Shown here: positions 28,471 to 40,474 of the stretch, piece after piece | Position numbering within the stretch: the first letter of the stretch is position 1 | Layout: every line of letters begins with the position of its first letter | Assembly: GCF_016428915.1 (NCBI RefSeq) | Contig: NZ_JAELTP010000006.1 | Coordinates: forward strand, 32,346-96,345 | Direction of reading: 5' to 3' | Length of the DNA stretch: 64,000 nt | Origin: Pandoraea sp. ASV26 | GTDB lineage: Bacteria > Pseudomonadota > Gammaproteobacteria > Burkholderiales > Burkholderiaceae | Program-made: the position numbers and the translations under genes | Notes under the pieces: generated by a model | What the model was told of the DNA's origin: nothing | Seen by the model: only the letters and a program-made list of their open reading frames with translations | Database searches by the model: none

Positions 28471-29760
28471 TCAGCGCGGCGTGCCGCTGCCGTAAGCGCG
28501 GCGCATGGCCATCGCAACGGCCAGCGACAGCACGACCGCCACCGCGAGCAACGCCACGACGCCATGCCAGCCATGCGACTTGAGCATCACGCCCGAGTAG
28601 CTGCCCAACAGGCTGGAGCCCAGGTAGTAGAAGAACAGATACAGCGCCGAGGCAATCGCCCGCCCTTGCGTCGCGCGACGTCCCACCCAACTGCTGGCAA
28701 CGGTATGCGCGCCGAAGAAGCCGAATGTGAAGATCGCCAGCCCCATCACCACGCCCAGCACCTGCGAAGCGAGCATGGTGACAAGTCCCACCAGTGCCAA
28801 TGCGACCAGCACCCACAACAGCCGCGCACGTCCCACGCGATCCGACAACGGCCCCGCGATGAACGAGCCGACCACCCCGATCAGATACATCGCGAAGATC
28901 GCGCCGATCGCCGCGTGCGGCAGATGGAACGGCGACGCCGCCAGATGGAAGCCGAGGTAGTTGTAGACGCTCACGAAGCTGCCCATCATCAGCCCGGCGA
29001 ACAGGTACAGCCCCAACAATGCCGGGTCGCCCAGATGGCGACGCGCATGGCCGATGGCCTCGCGCACGCTCATGTGACGCGGAGTGAAGCGGCGTGAATG
29101 CGGCAGGCTGCGCGCAAATTCCAGCCCCATCGCCAGACAGACGAGGCCGATCACCGCGACCGACACGCGCCACGAGAACATGTCCGCCACGAACGCGGCA
29201 AGCACGCGTCCGGCCATGCCCCCGAGAATATTGCCGCCGATGTACAACCCCATCGACATGCCAAGCGAGCGCTGATCGATCTCCTCGCTCAGGTACGCCA
29301 TCGCAATGGCCGGCAATCCGGAGAGCGCCAACCCCTTGAGGGCGCCGAGAATCACAACCGTCTCGAAGTTGGTGGAGAACGCACTCGCCAGCGTGAGCAC
29401 CGACGAACTGAGCAGTGCGATCGTCATCATCCGCTTGCGACTCACGCGATCTGCCGCAACACAGGTGACGAGCAACCCCAGCGCCATCATCATCGTGGCG
29501 GCCGACACCGACCAACTGGCCTGCGCAGGCGTAATGCCGAACGTGGTGGTCAACAGCGGCAGCAGCGACTGCATGCAGTACAACTGGGCAAACGTCGAAA
29601 AGCCACCGAAAAAGAGCGCACGGCTGATGACAGCGTATTCAGGCGTGCCACGGGTGACGCCCTCCGGAAGCTTGGGCGCCGACGCGCTACCCGGCGATGC
29701 ACCACTGGGAACGCCGCCGGGAATGCTGCTGGAAAGAGGAAGGGACTTCGTTGATGCCAT
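28471..29760 (-). CDS. Major facilitator superfamily transporter (YnfM-like)
   Basis: This 429-residue protein has about twelve membrane segments and MFS signatures, such as the loop following the second helix VAADRVSRKRMMTIALL and the later GPLSDRVGRARLL. It resembles drug or arabinose-type exporters of the YnfM group. The substrate is unknown. The ATG at 29760 was chosen over an upstream in-frame ATG. It is divergent from a LysR gene, the usual arrangement for LysR-controlled exporters. Confidence 0.9.
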   Translation of the reverse strand: MASTKSLPLSSSIPGGVPSGASPGSASAPKLPEGVTRGTPEYAVISRALFFGGFSTFAQLYCMQSLLPLLTTTFGITPAQASWSVSAATMMMALGLLVTCVAADRVSRKRMMTIALLSSSVLTLASAFSTNFETVVILGALKGLALSGLPAIAMAYLSEEIDQRSLGMSMGLYIGGNILGGMAGRVLAAFVADMFSWRVSVAVIGLVCLAMGLEFARSLPHSRRFTPRHMSVREAIGHARRHLGDPALLGLYLFAGLMMGSFVSVYNYLGFHLAASPFHLPHAAIGAIFAMYLIGVVGSFIAGPLSDRVGRARLLWVLVALALVGLVTMLASQVLGVVMGLAIFTFGFFGAHTVASSWVGRRATQGRAIASALYLFFYYLGSSLLGSYSGVMLKSHGWHGVVALLAVAVVLSLAVAMAMRRAYGSGTPR

Positions 29761-29835
29761 GACGCGGGCTCGCCTCGCGCGAGCCATGGGTGAAGTGGAT
29801 AGAGCGAATCATAAGTTTGCCGTTACCCCACGTCC

Positions 29836-29870
29836 AATATATATTTAAGCGATATTTCCATATATAAAAC
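29836..29870. promoter_or_regulatory. AT-rich MFS/LysR divergent promoter and likely operator
   Basis: A 35-base stretch rich in AATATATATTT and CCATATATAAAA flanks a central AAGCGATATTT, within a GC-rich surround. Its position between the divergent MFS and LysR genes and its partial symmetry fit a LysR binding site with overlapping -10 elements. Confidence 0.5.
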
Positions 29871-29891
29871 AGATCAATCGAGGGTCAACGT

Positions 29892-30815
29892 ATGGAACTG
29901 CGTCATCTCCGCTACTTCGTCACTGTCGCTGAAGAGTTGCATTTCAGCCGTGCGGCACAACGGCTCAATATCGGCCAGCCGCCGCTCTCCATGCAGATCC
30001 GTGCGCTGGAGGACGAGCTTGGCGTCGCGCTCTTCGAGCGCTCGCAGCGACGTGTCTTCCTGACAACGGCGGGACGCGCATTTCTCGTGCGAGCGCGTCA
30101 GATCCTGGCCGATGCCGATGCGGCCCGTCTGGAAGTGCAGCAAATTGCAGGGTTGGACGCCGGGGAATTGCGCATCGCATTCACGACCTCCGCGCCCATG
30201 ACGAATCTGATGAAACGCGTGCTCACCGGCTACCGTCAGCGATATCCGCGCGTGACATTGACGCTGAGCGAATCTCCGTCGGAGCGCCAACGCGACGCCC
30301 TTACCGAGCGCACGCTCGATATCGGCCTGCTGCGTCAGGCGGAAGATGCCCCACCGGTGGCGGGATTGAGTTTCGAGACGTTGATTGACGAGGCACTGGT
30401 CGTGGTCCTGCATCAGGGCCATGTGCTGTCAGGGCGCAAGCGCCTGTCCATTGCGGATCTGGCGAACGAGGCGTTCATCATGCATCCGTACGATGTTGGC
30501 ACGGCTATCGACGGGAAAATCCGGCGAATGTGCGAACGTGCGGGATTTACGCCACGCGTTGTGCAGGAAGCGCGCGAGTCGACGACGATCGTCGCGCTCG
30601 CCGCGAGCGGGCTGGGGGTTGCGGTGCTCCCGGCCGCCGTGCGATGCATCCAGATCGAGGGGGCATGCTTCATGGATCTCAGCGAGCCCGATGCGCATAC
30701 GCCCCTGCTATTGGCAAAGCGTCGCGACGACGCCAGCCCGTTAGTGCAAGCTTTCGTCGCGATGTGCCACGAAGTGGCCGGCAGTCTTCACGAAACGCGC
30801 CGGCCCATCGCCTGA
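29892..30815 (+). CDS. LysR-family transcriptional regulator
   Basis: This 307-residue regulator has a classical LysR helix-turn-helix (MELRHLRYFVTVAEELHFSRAAQRL, then IGQPPLSMQIRALEDELGVALFERS) and a C-terminal periplasmic-binding-like effector domain. It resembles the BenM/CatM style of LysR in its N-terminal half. It likely controls the divergent MFS transporter. The ligand is unknown. Confidence 0.93.
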   Translation: MELRHLRYFVTVAEELHFSRAAQRLNIGQPPLSMQIRALEDELGVALFERSQRRVFLTTAGRAFLVRARQILADADAARLEVQQIAGLDAGELRIAFTTSAPMTNLMKRVLTGYRQRYPRVTLTLSESPSERQRDALTERTLDIGLLRQAEDAPPVAGLSFETLIDEALVVVLHQGHVLSGRKRLSIADLANEAFIMHPYDVGTAIDGKIRRMCERAGFTPRVVQEARESTTIVALAASGLGVAVLPAAVRCIQIEGACFMDLSEPDAHTPLLLAKRRDDASPLVQAFVAMCHEVAGSLHETRRPIA

Positions 30816-30840
30816 GCGGCGGGAAGGACGACGCGCAAGA

Positions 30841-31293
30841 TCAGCCGCGCAGCGAAGCCGCCAGACCGATGACGACGACACCCAGCACGAGGTTGAGGAT
30901 CACCAGCCGACGAATGCCATTCACCGCAGCCGCGCCATCCGGCCACGACTGCGCCTGCACCGCGCGTTGCAGGCGCGGGAACAGTCCGAAGCGAATGTGA
31001 CCGAAGACGAGCATCATCAACACGCCGATGCCGGCCATCGCATGCACGGGCCAACGGGCGTGCATGCCGCCCATGCTGAGCATCATGTGACCGCCGGACA
31101 GCAGGATCAAGACGATGGCCACACCCACCCATGTAAAGAAGCGCGTGAGCGCCGCCTCCCACAACGGCAGACGTTGCTGCGGCGAGAGCTCGGACGACGC
31201 CGGCCGCAGGCAAGCCAGCGCAAAGAACATCCCCCCGATCCAGACGGCGACGCTTACCAGATGCAAGAACAGGCTAAAGGCATAAACGCTCAT
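30841..31293 (-). CDS. CopD-family membrane protein
   Basis: This 150-residue protein has four hydrophobic helices and the N-terminal pattern FSLFLHLVSVAVWIGGMFF, typical of CopD-like and related putative copper or haem-binding membrane proteins. Histidines in helices 1, 2 and 3 are potential metal or haem ligands. It starts 12 bases after the parC stop on the same strand with CGGGAG before the ATG, so it is probably co-transcribed with parC. Confidence 0.88.
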   Translation of the reverse strand: MSVYAFSLFLHLVSVAVWIGGMFFALACLRPASSELSPQQRLPLWEAALTRFFTWVGVAIVLILLSGGHMMLSMGGMHARWPVHAMAGIGVLMMLVFGHIRFGLFPRLQRAVQAQSWPDGAAAVNGIRRLVILNLVLGVVVIGLAASLRG

Positions 31294-31305
31294 GCGTGAC
31301 TCCCG

Positions 31306-33642
31306 TCAGGATGCCGAAGGCGCGGCCGGCAACACCGGCTCGAGCGAACGCGGTTTGAATGTCGAGAACTTGACCGCAGGCGCGCGTCCCTTACGGGCGC
31401 GCTTACCGATATTCGGCGCCAGCGACGCGCCCGAGAGCGTCTCGGACTGAAGCTTGCCGCCACGCACTTCGCCATACACCGTGACACCGGCCTCGCCGAT
31501 CGGCACGGCCGACACCAGCGTCTGCTTGTCGTCGAGCCCGATCAGCGTGACACCGCGTCCGCCGCCCGTGAGCGACTTCATCTCGTCCATGCCGAACACG
31601 AGCAAACGACCGTCGCTCGACAGACAGGCCACGGCACTCGCCCCTTGCCAGATCGGCGTCGGGGCCAGCGGTTCAGCGCCATCGTCGATGGTCATGAACG
31701 ACTTGCCTGCCTTCACGCGGCTGACCATATCGCCCAGCTTCGTCGTGAAGCCAAAACCCGCCGACGTAGCGAGCAACAACGGCTGTTCAGCCGATGCCGC
31801 GTAGTAGTGCAGCAAGCGCGAGCCCGATTCCAGTTCGATCAGCGAGGTGAGCGGCACACCGTCGCCACGTCCGCCCGGCAATTGGGCCACCGCCACCGAA
31901 TAGACGCGACCATTGCTGCCCCACGCGATCAGCGGATCGACGGTGCGGCATTCGAAGGCGCCATACAGGGCATCGCCCTGCTTGAACGAGAAGCCTTGCG
32001 CATCCAGACCGTGGCCCTTGAGGGCGCGCACCCACCCCTTGGCGGACACCACGACCGTTACCGGCTCGTCGACCACACGGGCTTCGGCGACGGCACGCTT
32101 TTCTTCCTGAATCAGCGTGCGGCGATCGTCACCGAATTGCTTCGCGTCGGTTTCGATTTCCTTGATGATCAACCGCTTCATCGCGCTGTCGTTGGCGAGC
32201 AACTCTTCGAGCTTTGCCTTCTCGTCGCGCAACGACGCCAGTTCCTGCTCGATCTTGATCGCTTCCAGACGCGCCAACTGACGCAGACGGATTTCCAGAA
32301 TGTCTTCCGCCTGACGCTCGCTCAGGCTGAACGCGCTCATCAGCGCAGCCTTCGGTTCGTCCGATTCGCGAATGATGCGAATGACCTCGTCGATATTCAG
32401 GAAGACGATCATCCGCCCTTCGAGAATATGGATGCGATCGTCGACCTTGCCCAGACGATGGCGCGAACGGCGCGTGACCGTCGCGAAGCGGAAGCCGATC
32501 CACTCGGTGAGGATGTCGCGCAACGACTTCTGCGCCGGGCGGCCATCGGCCCCCACCATCACGAGGTTCACGGACGCACTCGACTCCAGGCTCGTGTGCG
32601 CGAGCAGCATCGTGATGAACTCTTGCTGGTCGATGCGGCTCGACTTCGGCTCGAACACCAGACGCACGGGCGCATCCTTGCCCGACTCATCGCGAACCGT
32701 GTCGAGCATGCCGAGCACCGACTGCTTGAGGTTCTGCTGCTCGGGTGTGAGCGCCTTCTTGCCGAGCTTGACCTTAGGATTGGTGATTTCCTCGATTTCC
32801 TCGAGCACCTTCTGACCCGAGGTATTCGGCGGCAACTCGTACACCACCGCTTGCCACTGGCCGCGGGCCATCTCTTCGATCTTCCAGCGTGCGCGCACCT
32901 TCAGACTGCCGCGACCGCTCTCGTAGGCAGCACGGATTTCCGCCGCGCTCGAAATCAACTGACCGCCGCCCGGGAAGTCCGGCCCCTGCACTAACGTCAT
33001 CAACTCGGCGTCGTCGAGCTTCGGATTGCGGATCAGTGCGACCGCCGCCGACGCGACCTCGCGCAGATTGTGCGACGGGATTTCCGTCGCCAGACCCACG
33101 GCAATCCCCGATGCCCCGTTGAGCAGCACGAACGGCAAACGGGCCGGCAACAGACGCGGCTCTTGCGTCGAACCGTCGTAGTTCGGCACGAAGTCCACCG
33201 TGCCCGCGTCGATTTCGTCGAGCAACAGCTTCGCGATCGGCGTCAGACGCGCTTCGGTGTAACGCATGGCCGCCGCGCCGTCACCGTCGCGCGAGCCGAA
33301 ATTGCCCTGGCCGTCGATGAGCGGATAGCGCATCGAGAAGTCCTGCGCGAGACGCACCAACGCGTCATAGGCGGATTGGTCGCCGTGCGGGTGAAACTTG
33401 CCGAGCACGTCGCCGACCACACGCGCCGACTTCACCGGCTTGGCATCGGCCGTGAGGCCCATTTCATTCATCGCAAACAGAATCCGGCGCTGCACCGGCT
33501 TCTGGCCGTCACAGACGTCCGGCAGTGCACGGCCTTTGACCACGCTGATTGCGTAGTCCAGATAAGCTCGCTCGGCATAGGCGCCGAGCGTCAGCGTGTC
33601 GTCATCCGACGGTTGCGTAAAGAGATCTTCTACTTGTTCCAT
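31306..33642 (-). CDS. parC: DNA topoisomerase IV subunit A
   Basis: This 778-residue breakage-reunion subunit has catalytic tyrosine 128 in [11 protein letters not shown] and the N-terminal DNA-gate segment [19 protein letters not shown]-terminal beta-pinwheel repeats follow ([25 protein letters not shown]). Topoisomerase IV unlinks replicated chromosomes. At the quinolone-contact positions equivalent to E. coli Ser80 and Glu84 it has Gln89 and Asp93. parE lies 1.7 kb upstream on the same strand, separated by two unrelated genes. Confidence 0.97.
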   Translation of the reverse strand: MEQVEDLFTQPSDDDTLTLGAYAERAYLDYAISVVKGRALPDVCDGQKPVQRRILFAMNEMGLTADAKPVKSARVVGDVLGKFHPHGDQSAYDALVRLAQDFSMRYPLIDGQGNFGSRDGDGAAAMRYTEARLTPIAKLLLDEIDAGTVDFVPNYDGSTQEPRLLPARLPFVLLNGASGIAVGLATEIPSHNLREVASAAVALIRNPKLDDAELMTLVQGPDFPGGGQLISSAAEIRAAYESGRGSLKVRARWKIEEMARGQWQAVVYELPPNTSGQKVLEEIEEITNPKVKLGKKALTPEQQNLKQSVLGMLDTVRDESGKDAPVRLVFEPKSSRIDQQEFITMLLAHTSLESSASVNLVMVGADGRPAQKSLRDILTEWIGFRFATVTRRSRHRLGKVDDRIHILEGRMIVFLNIDEVIRIIRESDEPKAALMSAFSLSERQAEDILEIRLRQLARLEAIKIEQELASLRDEKAKLEELLANDSAMKRLIIKEIETDAKQFGDDRRTLIQEEKRAVAEARVVDEPVTVVVSAKGWVRALKGHGLDAQGFSFKQGDALYGAFECRTVDPLIAWGSNGRVYSVAVAQLPGGRGDGVPLTSLIELESGSRLLHYYAASAEQPLLLATSAGFGFTTKLGDMVSRVKAGKSFMTIDDGAEPLAPTPIWQGASAVACLSSDGRLLVFGMDEMKSLTGGGRGVTLIGLDDKQTLVSAVPIGEAGVTVYGEVRGGKLQSETLSGASLAPNIGKRARKGRAPAVKFSTFKPRSLEPVLPAAPSAS

Positions 33643-33732
33643 AAAACCTGTGGGTTTGCTGCGAACGTTTGACGAGAGTTCGGGTGGATGTTGACCGCGA
33701 GATCATACCAAGCTCGTCGGCACATTTCGGCA

Positions 33733-33767
33733 AAAACACGCCCAATTGACAAAGCAGGACGTGTTTT
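33733..33767 (-). terminator. Terminator between the transglycosylase and parC genes
   Basis: An 11-base stem, AAAACACGTCC / GGGCGTGTTTT on the minus strand, with a 13-base loop, is followed by a short T-run. It would end transcripts from the DUF4399-transglycosylase pair before parC. Confidence 0.7.
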
Positions 33768-33915
33768 CAGAACTGAGGAAGCGCGAATCAGGAAGACTCC
33801 GCTCACATTTCAGACGAATCCGAGCATCAACACCGAGGGAATCGACATGCGGCGGCACGGCCACCGAACTGGCGAGCGTCCGGTAGCGACGCCGGTGACG
33901 TCGCGTCTTAGCGTC

Positions 33916-34860
33916 TTAGTCGGTCGACGGCGCGGAAGACAGCACCCCTGGCGCCGCTTCCCGGGCTGACGCGTTCGGCATGGTAGCAGGCACAACGGGC
34001 AGGCCGGACGGCGCGCCCAGAATGACGTGAATACGCCCGTCGCGCGAACCGCTCACGCGGGCACCGCCCACTTGACCCGCACCACCGGTCGCCCGAATCA
34101 CGCCGCCGCCAGAGGCCGCGTTCGGCGCGTCGGGATTGAAGCGCCGATAGAGTTCCAGCACGGTAGTCACGTAGTCTCGCGTCTCTGCATAAGGCGGAAT
34201 CTGGTCGGCATGACGCGCCACAGCGCCCTCTCCGGCGTTGTACGACGCCAGCACAAGCTCAAGACGATCGGGATAGCGCGCCTGAAGATCTCGCAGATAG
34301 CGTGCTCCGGTCAGCACGTTGATACGCGGATCGGTGAGTTTGTCTGCCACCGTGCGCTGCGTGTCGGCGCGCACGCCATATCGCTCGCCCGTGGCAGGAA
34401 GCACCTGCATGAGCCCGACGGCACCTTTGGGCGATACCGCAGCGCTATCGAAGCCGGACTCGGCGGCAATGACCGCTTTGAGCAACGCAGCGTCGACTTG
34501 GTAACGCTTTGCCGCCTGCGCAATCACGGGCGCCAGTTTTTTCAGATTGGGATGATTTGCGAGGGCATCGTACAGGCGCGAGCGCTCTGCGCCGCTGACA
34601 ACGCTGCCCTGTGACGCGCGCAGATCGACATTGCCCCCCGCGCTCACGACCAGCCGGTAGCGCGCATCGAGCTTGCGCGCCGCGAGATGGGCGACGCCAT
34701 TCTCGTCGACGTACCCGTAGAGTTCGGCATGCGCGAACGGCGTGGCGGCAAGCAGCACCGCCGCAAGCGCGGGCCCTGCAAACGTGCGCAGAGAGATGTG
34801 TCGGCGGAGCGCTCGGATGCGATCCGCCGTCGAAACGTTACTATTGCTGACCTTTGACAT
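33916..34860 (-). CDS. Lytic transglycosylase with N-terminal DUF4124-like domain
   Basis: This 314-residue exported murein enzyme has an N-terminal signal anchor (about 24-45, ending ...FAHA). A short DUF4124-type module follows (ELYGYVDENGVAHLA). An SLT domain has catalytic Glu134 in IAAESGFDSAAVSPKGAVGLMQ and the ASYNAGEGAV and RDYV motifs. It cleaves peptidoglycan between MurNAc and GlcNAc. Its start overlaps the end of the DUF4399 gene by 20 bases, so the two are translated from one message. Confidence 0.92.
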   Translation of the reverse strand: MSKVSNSNVSTADRIRALRRHISLRTFAGPALAAVLLAATPFAHAELYGYVDENGVAHLAARKLDARYRLVVSAGGNVDLRASQGSVVSGAERSRLYDALANHPNLKKLAPVIAQAAKRYQVDAALLKAVIAAESGFDSAAVSPKGAVGLMQVLPATGERYGVRADTQRTVADKLTDPRINVLTGARYLRDLQARYPDRLELVLASYNAGEGAVARHADQIPPYAETRDYVTTVLELYRRFNPDAPNAASGGGVIRATGGAGQVGGARVSGSRDGRIHVILGAPSGLPVVPATMPNASAREAAPGVLSSAPSTD

Positions 34861-35260
34861 GCACCTTGATCGTCTGGCTCATCGCCGGACCGTACGACTG
34901 GTGCGCGCCGTTGGCGAACTGCATCGTCAACGTGTGATCACCTGGCGTCAAATTGACGGTCGTCTCGGTCTGGCCTTTGCCAAAATGCAGGTGCGTGTCG
35001 TCGGTGGGGACAACCTGACCTGCCGGAATGGGATCGCCGTCGATGATGAGGTGGTGATGACCGGTGTCGGGCGTCATATCGCCCGCCGGCTTGATCGCCA
35101 TTCCCTCGACGCCGAACTTGACCACTACCGGGTTCGCAACCGTTGCACCGTTACTGGGGGCAACGAAGAACACACGTGGCTGAGCCGACTGTGCCAAAGC
35201 AGTAACGCTTGCGCCTGCAAGCAGCAGCGGCACGAAAATGCAACGCATAGAACGCAACAT
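34841..35260 (-). CDS. DUF4399 periplasmic protein
   Basis: This 139-residue secreted protein has a signal peptide (cleavage near ALAQ). A single beta-rich domain carries the hallmark TGHHHLIIDG and DTHLHFGKGQTE motifs of DUF4399, which suggest metal binding by histidines. Its function is unknown. GGGAG precedes the ATG. Its 3' end overlaps the transglycosylase start. Confidence 0.9.
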   Translation of the reverse strand: MLRSMRCIFVPLLLAGASVTALAQSAQPRVFFVAPSNGATVANPVVVKFGVEGMAIKPAGDMTPDTGHHHLIIDGDPIPAGQVVPTDDTHLHFGKGQTETTVNLTPGDHTLTMQFANGAHQSYGPAMSQTIKVHVKGQQ

Positions 35261-35370
35261 AACGCGACTCCCGGAAGAGTGAAGGTTGGATTATCCCACT
35301 ATGTGAGCGCTCACGCTGGTCTGCCCGAGCGTGAGGCTCCCGCCATGGGAACGACGGCGACTCAAGCCGC

Positions 35371-37350
35371 TCAAATGTCGGCTTCTACTTCATTGCCCTT
35401 GGCCTCGAGCCAGCTGCGCCGCTGCGCCGCTTCGCCCTTGCCCATGAGCATGTTCATGCGCGCCACGGTCGCATCGAAGTCGAGGCTGCCGAGGGCCACG
35501 GGACTCAAACGACGCGTGTCAGGATTCATGGTGGTTTCCCACAACTGCGCCGCGCTCATTTCGCCCAGCCCCTTGAAGCGGCTGATCGACCAGGCCGATT
35601 CTCGCACGCCGTCCTTGCGCAGCTTGTCGAGGATCGCTTCAAGTTCGCCTTCGTCCAGCGCGTAGAGCTTCTGCGCGGGCTTCTTGCCACGTGCCGGTGC
35701 GTCCACGCGGTACAGCGGCGGACGGGCAACGTACACGTGCCCCGTCGCGATCAATTGCGGGAAATGGCGGAAGAACAGCGTGAGCAGCAGCACCTGAATG
35801 TGCGAGCCGTCGACGTCGGCATCCGAGAGGATGCAGATCTTGCCGTAGCGCAGATTCGACAAATCGGGCGTGTCGTTCGCCCCGTGCGGATCGACACCGA
35901 TCGCCACGGCGATGTCATGCACTTCGTTGTTCGCGAAGAGCCTGTCGCGCTCGGTTTCCCACGTGTTGAGGACCTTGCCGCGTAGCGGCAGAATCGCCTG
36001 GAATTCTTTGTCACGCCCCATCTTCGCCGAGCCGCCCGCCGAGTCGCCCTCGACCAGGAACAGTTCGTTACGCGTGATGTCTTCGGTCTCGCAATCGGTC
36101 AGCTTGCCGGGCAACACGGCCACACCGGAACTCTTTTTCTTCTCGATCTTCTGGCCCGCGCGCGTGCGCGCCTGCGCCTGACGAATCACGAGTTCGGCAA
36201 GCTTCTTGCCATGCTCGACGTGATGATTGAGCCACAATTCGAGCGCAGGCCGCGTGAACGACGACACGAGACGCACGGCGTCGCGGCTGTTCAGACGCTC
36301 CTTGATCTGCCCCTGAAACTGCGGATCGAGCACCTTCGCGGAAAGCACAAACGACACTCGCGAGAAGACGTCTTCCGGCAGCAGCTTCACGCCCTTTGGC
36401 TGAAGATTATGCAGTTCGATGAAACCGCGCACGGCCTGAAACAGCCCTTCGCGCAGCCCCGATTCGTGGGTGCCGCCAGCGGGCGTCGGAATCAGGTTGA
36501 CGTACGACTCGCGCACCGGCGCGCCGTCTTCGGTCCACGCCACGACCCATGCGGCGCCTTCGCCCTCGGCGAAGCTGTCTTCATTGCCGTCGGCAAAACG
36601 TTCGCCTTCGAACAGCGGGATGAGCGGCTCGGCACCGCCCAGCGATTCGACCAGATAGCCGCGCAGGCCGTGCTCGTAGAACCACGTCTGCTCTTCGCCA
36701 TTCTTCTCCTGACGCAACGTCACGCGCACGCCCGGCAGCAACACCGCTTTCGAGCGCAGCAAGCGTTGCAGTTCGCCCAGCGGCAGCGTCGGGCTGTCGA
36801 AGTACTTCGTGTCCGGCCAGACGGTGACACGCGTGCCGCTCTTCTTTTCGCCGCGTTGTGCGGGGCGCGAATGCAGCGCCACATTGACGTTACCGCCGTC
36901 GGCGAATTCAAGTTCCGAGACCTGGCCATCGCGCCAGACCGTCACGGCCAGGCGCGTCGCCAGCGCGTTCGTCACCGACACACCCACGCCGTGCAAGCCG
37001 CCCGAGAACGTGTAGGCGCCGCCGGCAGCCTTATCGAACTTGCCGCCCGCATGCAAACGCGTGAACACGATTTCGACGACCGGCACGCCCTCTTCCGGAT
37101 GGATGCCGACGGGAATGCCGCGGCCATCGTCCTCGACGCTCACCGAACCATCCTTGTTCAGCGTGACGAGAATCTGCTTGCCGAAACCGCCGAGCGCTTC
37201 GTCCGACGCGTTGTCGATGACTTCCTGAATGATGTGCAGCGGATTTTCGGTGCGGGTGTACATGCCCGGGCGCTGCTTGACCGGCTCAAGGCCCTTGAGG
37301 ACCTTGATGGACGCTTCGCTGTATTGGGCAGGCGTATTTTTTTTCGACAT
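35371..37350 (-). CDS. parE: DNA topoisomerase IV subunit B
   Basis: This 659-residue ATPase subunit has a GHKL nucleotide site (VIDNASDEALGG, DDGRGIP, GGLHGVGVSVTNAL). A TOPRIM domain carries EGDSAGGSAKMGRD, PLRGKVLN and DADVDGSH. It pairs with ParC to decatenate chromosomes. Two DnaA boxes lie 34-56 bases before the start codon. A second in-frame TGA stands 9 bases after the stop. Confidence 0.97.
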   Translation of the reverse strand: MSKKNTPAQYSEASIKVLKGLEPVKQRPGMYTRTENPLHIIQEVIDNASDEALGGFGKQILVTLNKDGSVSVEDDGRGIPVGIHPEEGVPVVEIVFTRLHAGGKFDKAAGGAYTFSGGLHGVGVSVTNALATRLAVTVWRDGQVSELEFADGGNVNVALHSRPAQRGEKKSGTRVTVWPDTKYFDSPTLPLGELQRLLRSKAVLLPGVRVTLRQEKNGEEQTWFYEHGLRGYLVESLGGAEPLIPLFEGERFADGNEDSFAEGEGAAWVVAWTEDGAPVRESYVNLIPTPAGGTHESGLREGLFQAVRGFIELHNLQPKGVKLLPEDVFSRVSFVLSAKVLDPQFQGQIKERLNSRDAVRLVSSFTRPALELWLNHHVEHGKKLAELVIRQAQARTRAGQKIEKKKSSGVAVLPGKLTDCETEDITRNELFLVEGDSAGGSAKMGRDKEFQAILPLRGKVLNTWETERDRLFANNEVHDIAVAIGVDPHGANDTPDLSNLRYGKICILSDADVDGSHIQVLLLTLFFRHFPQLIATGHVYVARPPLYRVDAPARGKKPAQKLYALDEGELEAILDKLRKDGVRESAWSISRFKGLGEMSAAQLWETTMNPDTRRLSPVALGSLDFDATVARMNMLMGKGEAAQRRSWLEAKGNEVEADI

Positions 37351-37383
37351 AGCGTGACTGAATTGGGGTACGACACCCGGCGA

Positions 37384-37406
37384 TTATCCACATATCCTGT
37401 GGACAA
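37384..37406 (-). promoter_or_regulatory. Paired inverted DnaA boxes upstream of parE
   Basis: A perfect DnaA box TTATCCACA (37384-37392) faces TGTGGACAA (37398-37406), the complement of TTGTCCACA. Together they form an inverted pair separated by 5 bases in the parE promoter region. Confidence 0.65.
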
Positions 37407-37560
37407 CCACGGGGAAAACCCATTAACACATGAGAAAAGTGACGCCGGATCAACGACTTGAGTTGCGGCGCCCACATAATGGGCACTCTGAGCGCGCTCG
37501 ACACCCGGCATAGCGATTCCGGAAGGCAAGCCGCGCCTGATGTATCGCGGCCTATTGTAC

Positions 37561-37628
37561 TGTCACTCGCGATGCGATCGAGTGACAACGCCTGCCGGTC
37601 AACGCCACGCGGCCGGAGATCCGGCCGC
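37561..37628 (-). terminator. Two stem-loops between the ABC-F and parE genes
   Basis: A 9-base stem GCGGCCGGA / TCCGGCCGC (37609-37628) and a second 9-base stem TGTCACTCG / CGAGTGACA (37561-37587) follow the ABC-F stop. Neither has a T-run, so termination is only probable. Confidence 0.45.
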
Positions 37629-37646
37629 ACGCCCTGCTGCCGGCAC

Positions 37647-39578
<1,932 letters not shown>

Positions 39579-39641
39579 GTGTCGGGGAACGGGAGAACTG
39601 CGATGGGAGGTATTGTAGTGCCGGGCGCGAACGCCCGGCCG

Positions 39642-39663
39642 ATATTGCACTGCTATTGCACTG
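39642..39663 (-). repeat. Two 11-base repeats after the acetyltransferase stop
   Basis: The unit CAGTGCAATA[GT] occurs twice directly after the TGA stop on the minus strand. The first copy contains TAG. Confidence 0.7.
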
Positions 39664-40140
39664 TCATGGGGCTGCCGGTGCGCGCAGCATTTCGATATGC
39701 ATGATGCCGTCTTCGTCATACGGCTCACTGGCCTTGACGAACCCGAACGCACCATAAAACGCTTCGAGGTGAGCCTGAGCGCCGATGCGCAACGCGGCAG
39801 ACGGCCACTGCGCATCGGCAATGGCGACCGCCCGGGTCAGCAACTCTCGCCCGAGTCCGGTACCGCGATGCGACGACGCCGTGATCACACGCCCGATCGA
39901 CGCTTCGTCATAGGCAAGCCCGGGCGGCAGCAGGCGCAGATACGCGGCAATCTGCGGCTGATCCGACGCTTCCGACGTAGCGCGCACTTGCGCGACGAGA
40001 TGCAGGCTATGGGGATCGCGTCCGTCGATGTCCTGATACGGGCATTGCTGCTCAACCACGAACACGGCATTTCGCGCCGCCAGAATGCGGTAAAGCAGCG
40101 TGCTGCCCAACTCGTCGAACGACTTGCACATCCATTCCAT
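39664..40140 (-). CDS. elaA: ElaA-type GNAT acetyltransferase
   Basis: This 158-residue GNAT protein has the ElaA-family start FDELGSTLLYRILAARNAVFVVEQQCPYQDIDGRD. The acetyl-CoA binding segment is IGRVITASSHRGTGLGRELLTRA. The substrate is unknown. A tandem 11-base repeat follows its stop codon. Confidence 0.9.
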   Translation of the reverse strand: MEWMCKSFDELGSTLLYRILAARNAVFVVEQQCPYQDIDGRDPHSLHLVAQVRATSEASDQPQIAAYLRLLPPGLAYDEASIGRVITASSHRGTGLGRELLTRAVAIADAQWPSAALRIGAQAHLEAFYGAFGFVKASEPYDEDGIMHIEMLRAPAAP

Positions 40141-40240
40141 TGCCGACTCTCCAGCCTCGCGTTGTGAAAGGCCGGACTATAGCACCGTCGCAAAGCGACG
40201 ATGCCGGGATCGCGCACATGGAATGAACGGGAGATCGGAC

Positions 40241-40474
40241 TTACTGGTAGTAGACGATGCCCTGCTCGATGTCGGCACGGGCATTACGCTCGGCGTCATC
40301 GAGGGCGTAACCTTGCGTTGCAAAGCCGTAGGCGCTCTGAACTTGATAGGCGCCCACTTTTTCCAGCCCTTCGTTGGTCGGGCGGTGAATCTCGTAGAAC
40401 GCGTCCCAACGGGCGTTTTCACGCTCAACCGCACGCACGCTGTACTGGAATTCTTGATATTGCGATGTTTTCAT
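40241..40474 (-). CDS. Small uncharacterised protein
   Basis: This 77-residue soluble protein (MKTSQYQEFQYSVRAVEREN...) is rich in charged and aromatic residues. The ribosome binding site AAGGA stands 6 bases before the ATG, which supports it being a real gene. I do not recognise a family. It is flanked upstream by a long region of lower GC content without genes. Confidence 0.7.
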   Translation of the reverse strand: MKTSQYQEFQYSVRAVERENARWDAFYEIHRPTNEGLEKVGAYQVQSAYGFATQGYALDDAERNARADIEQGIVYYQ

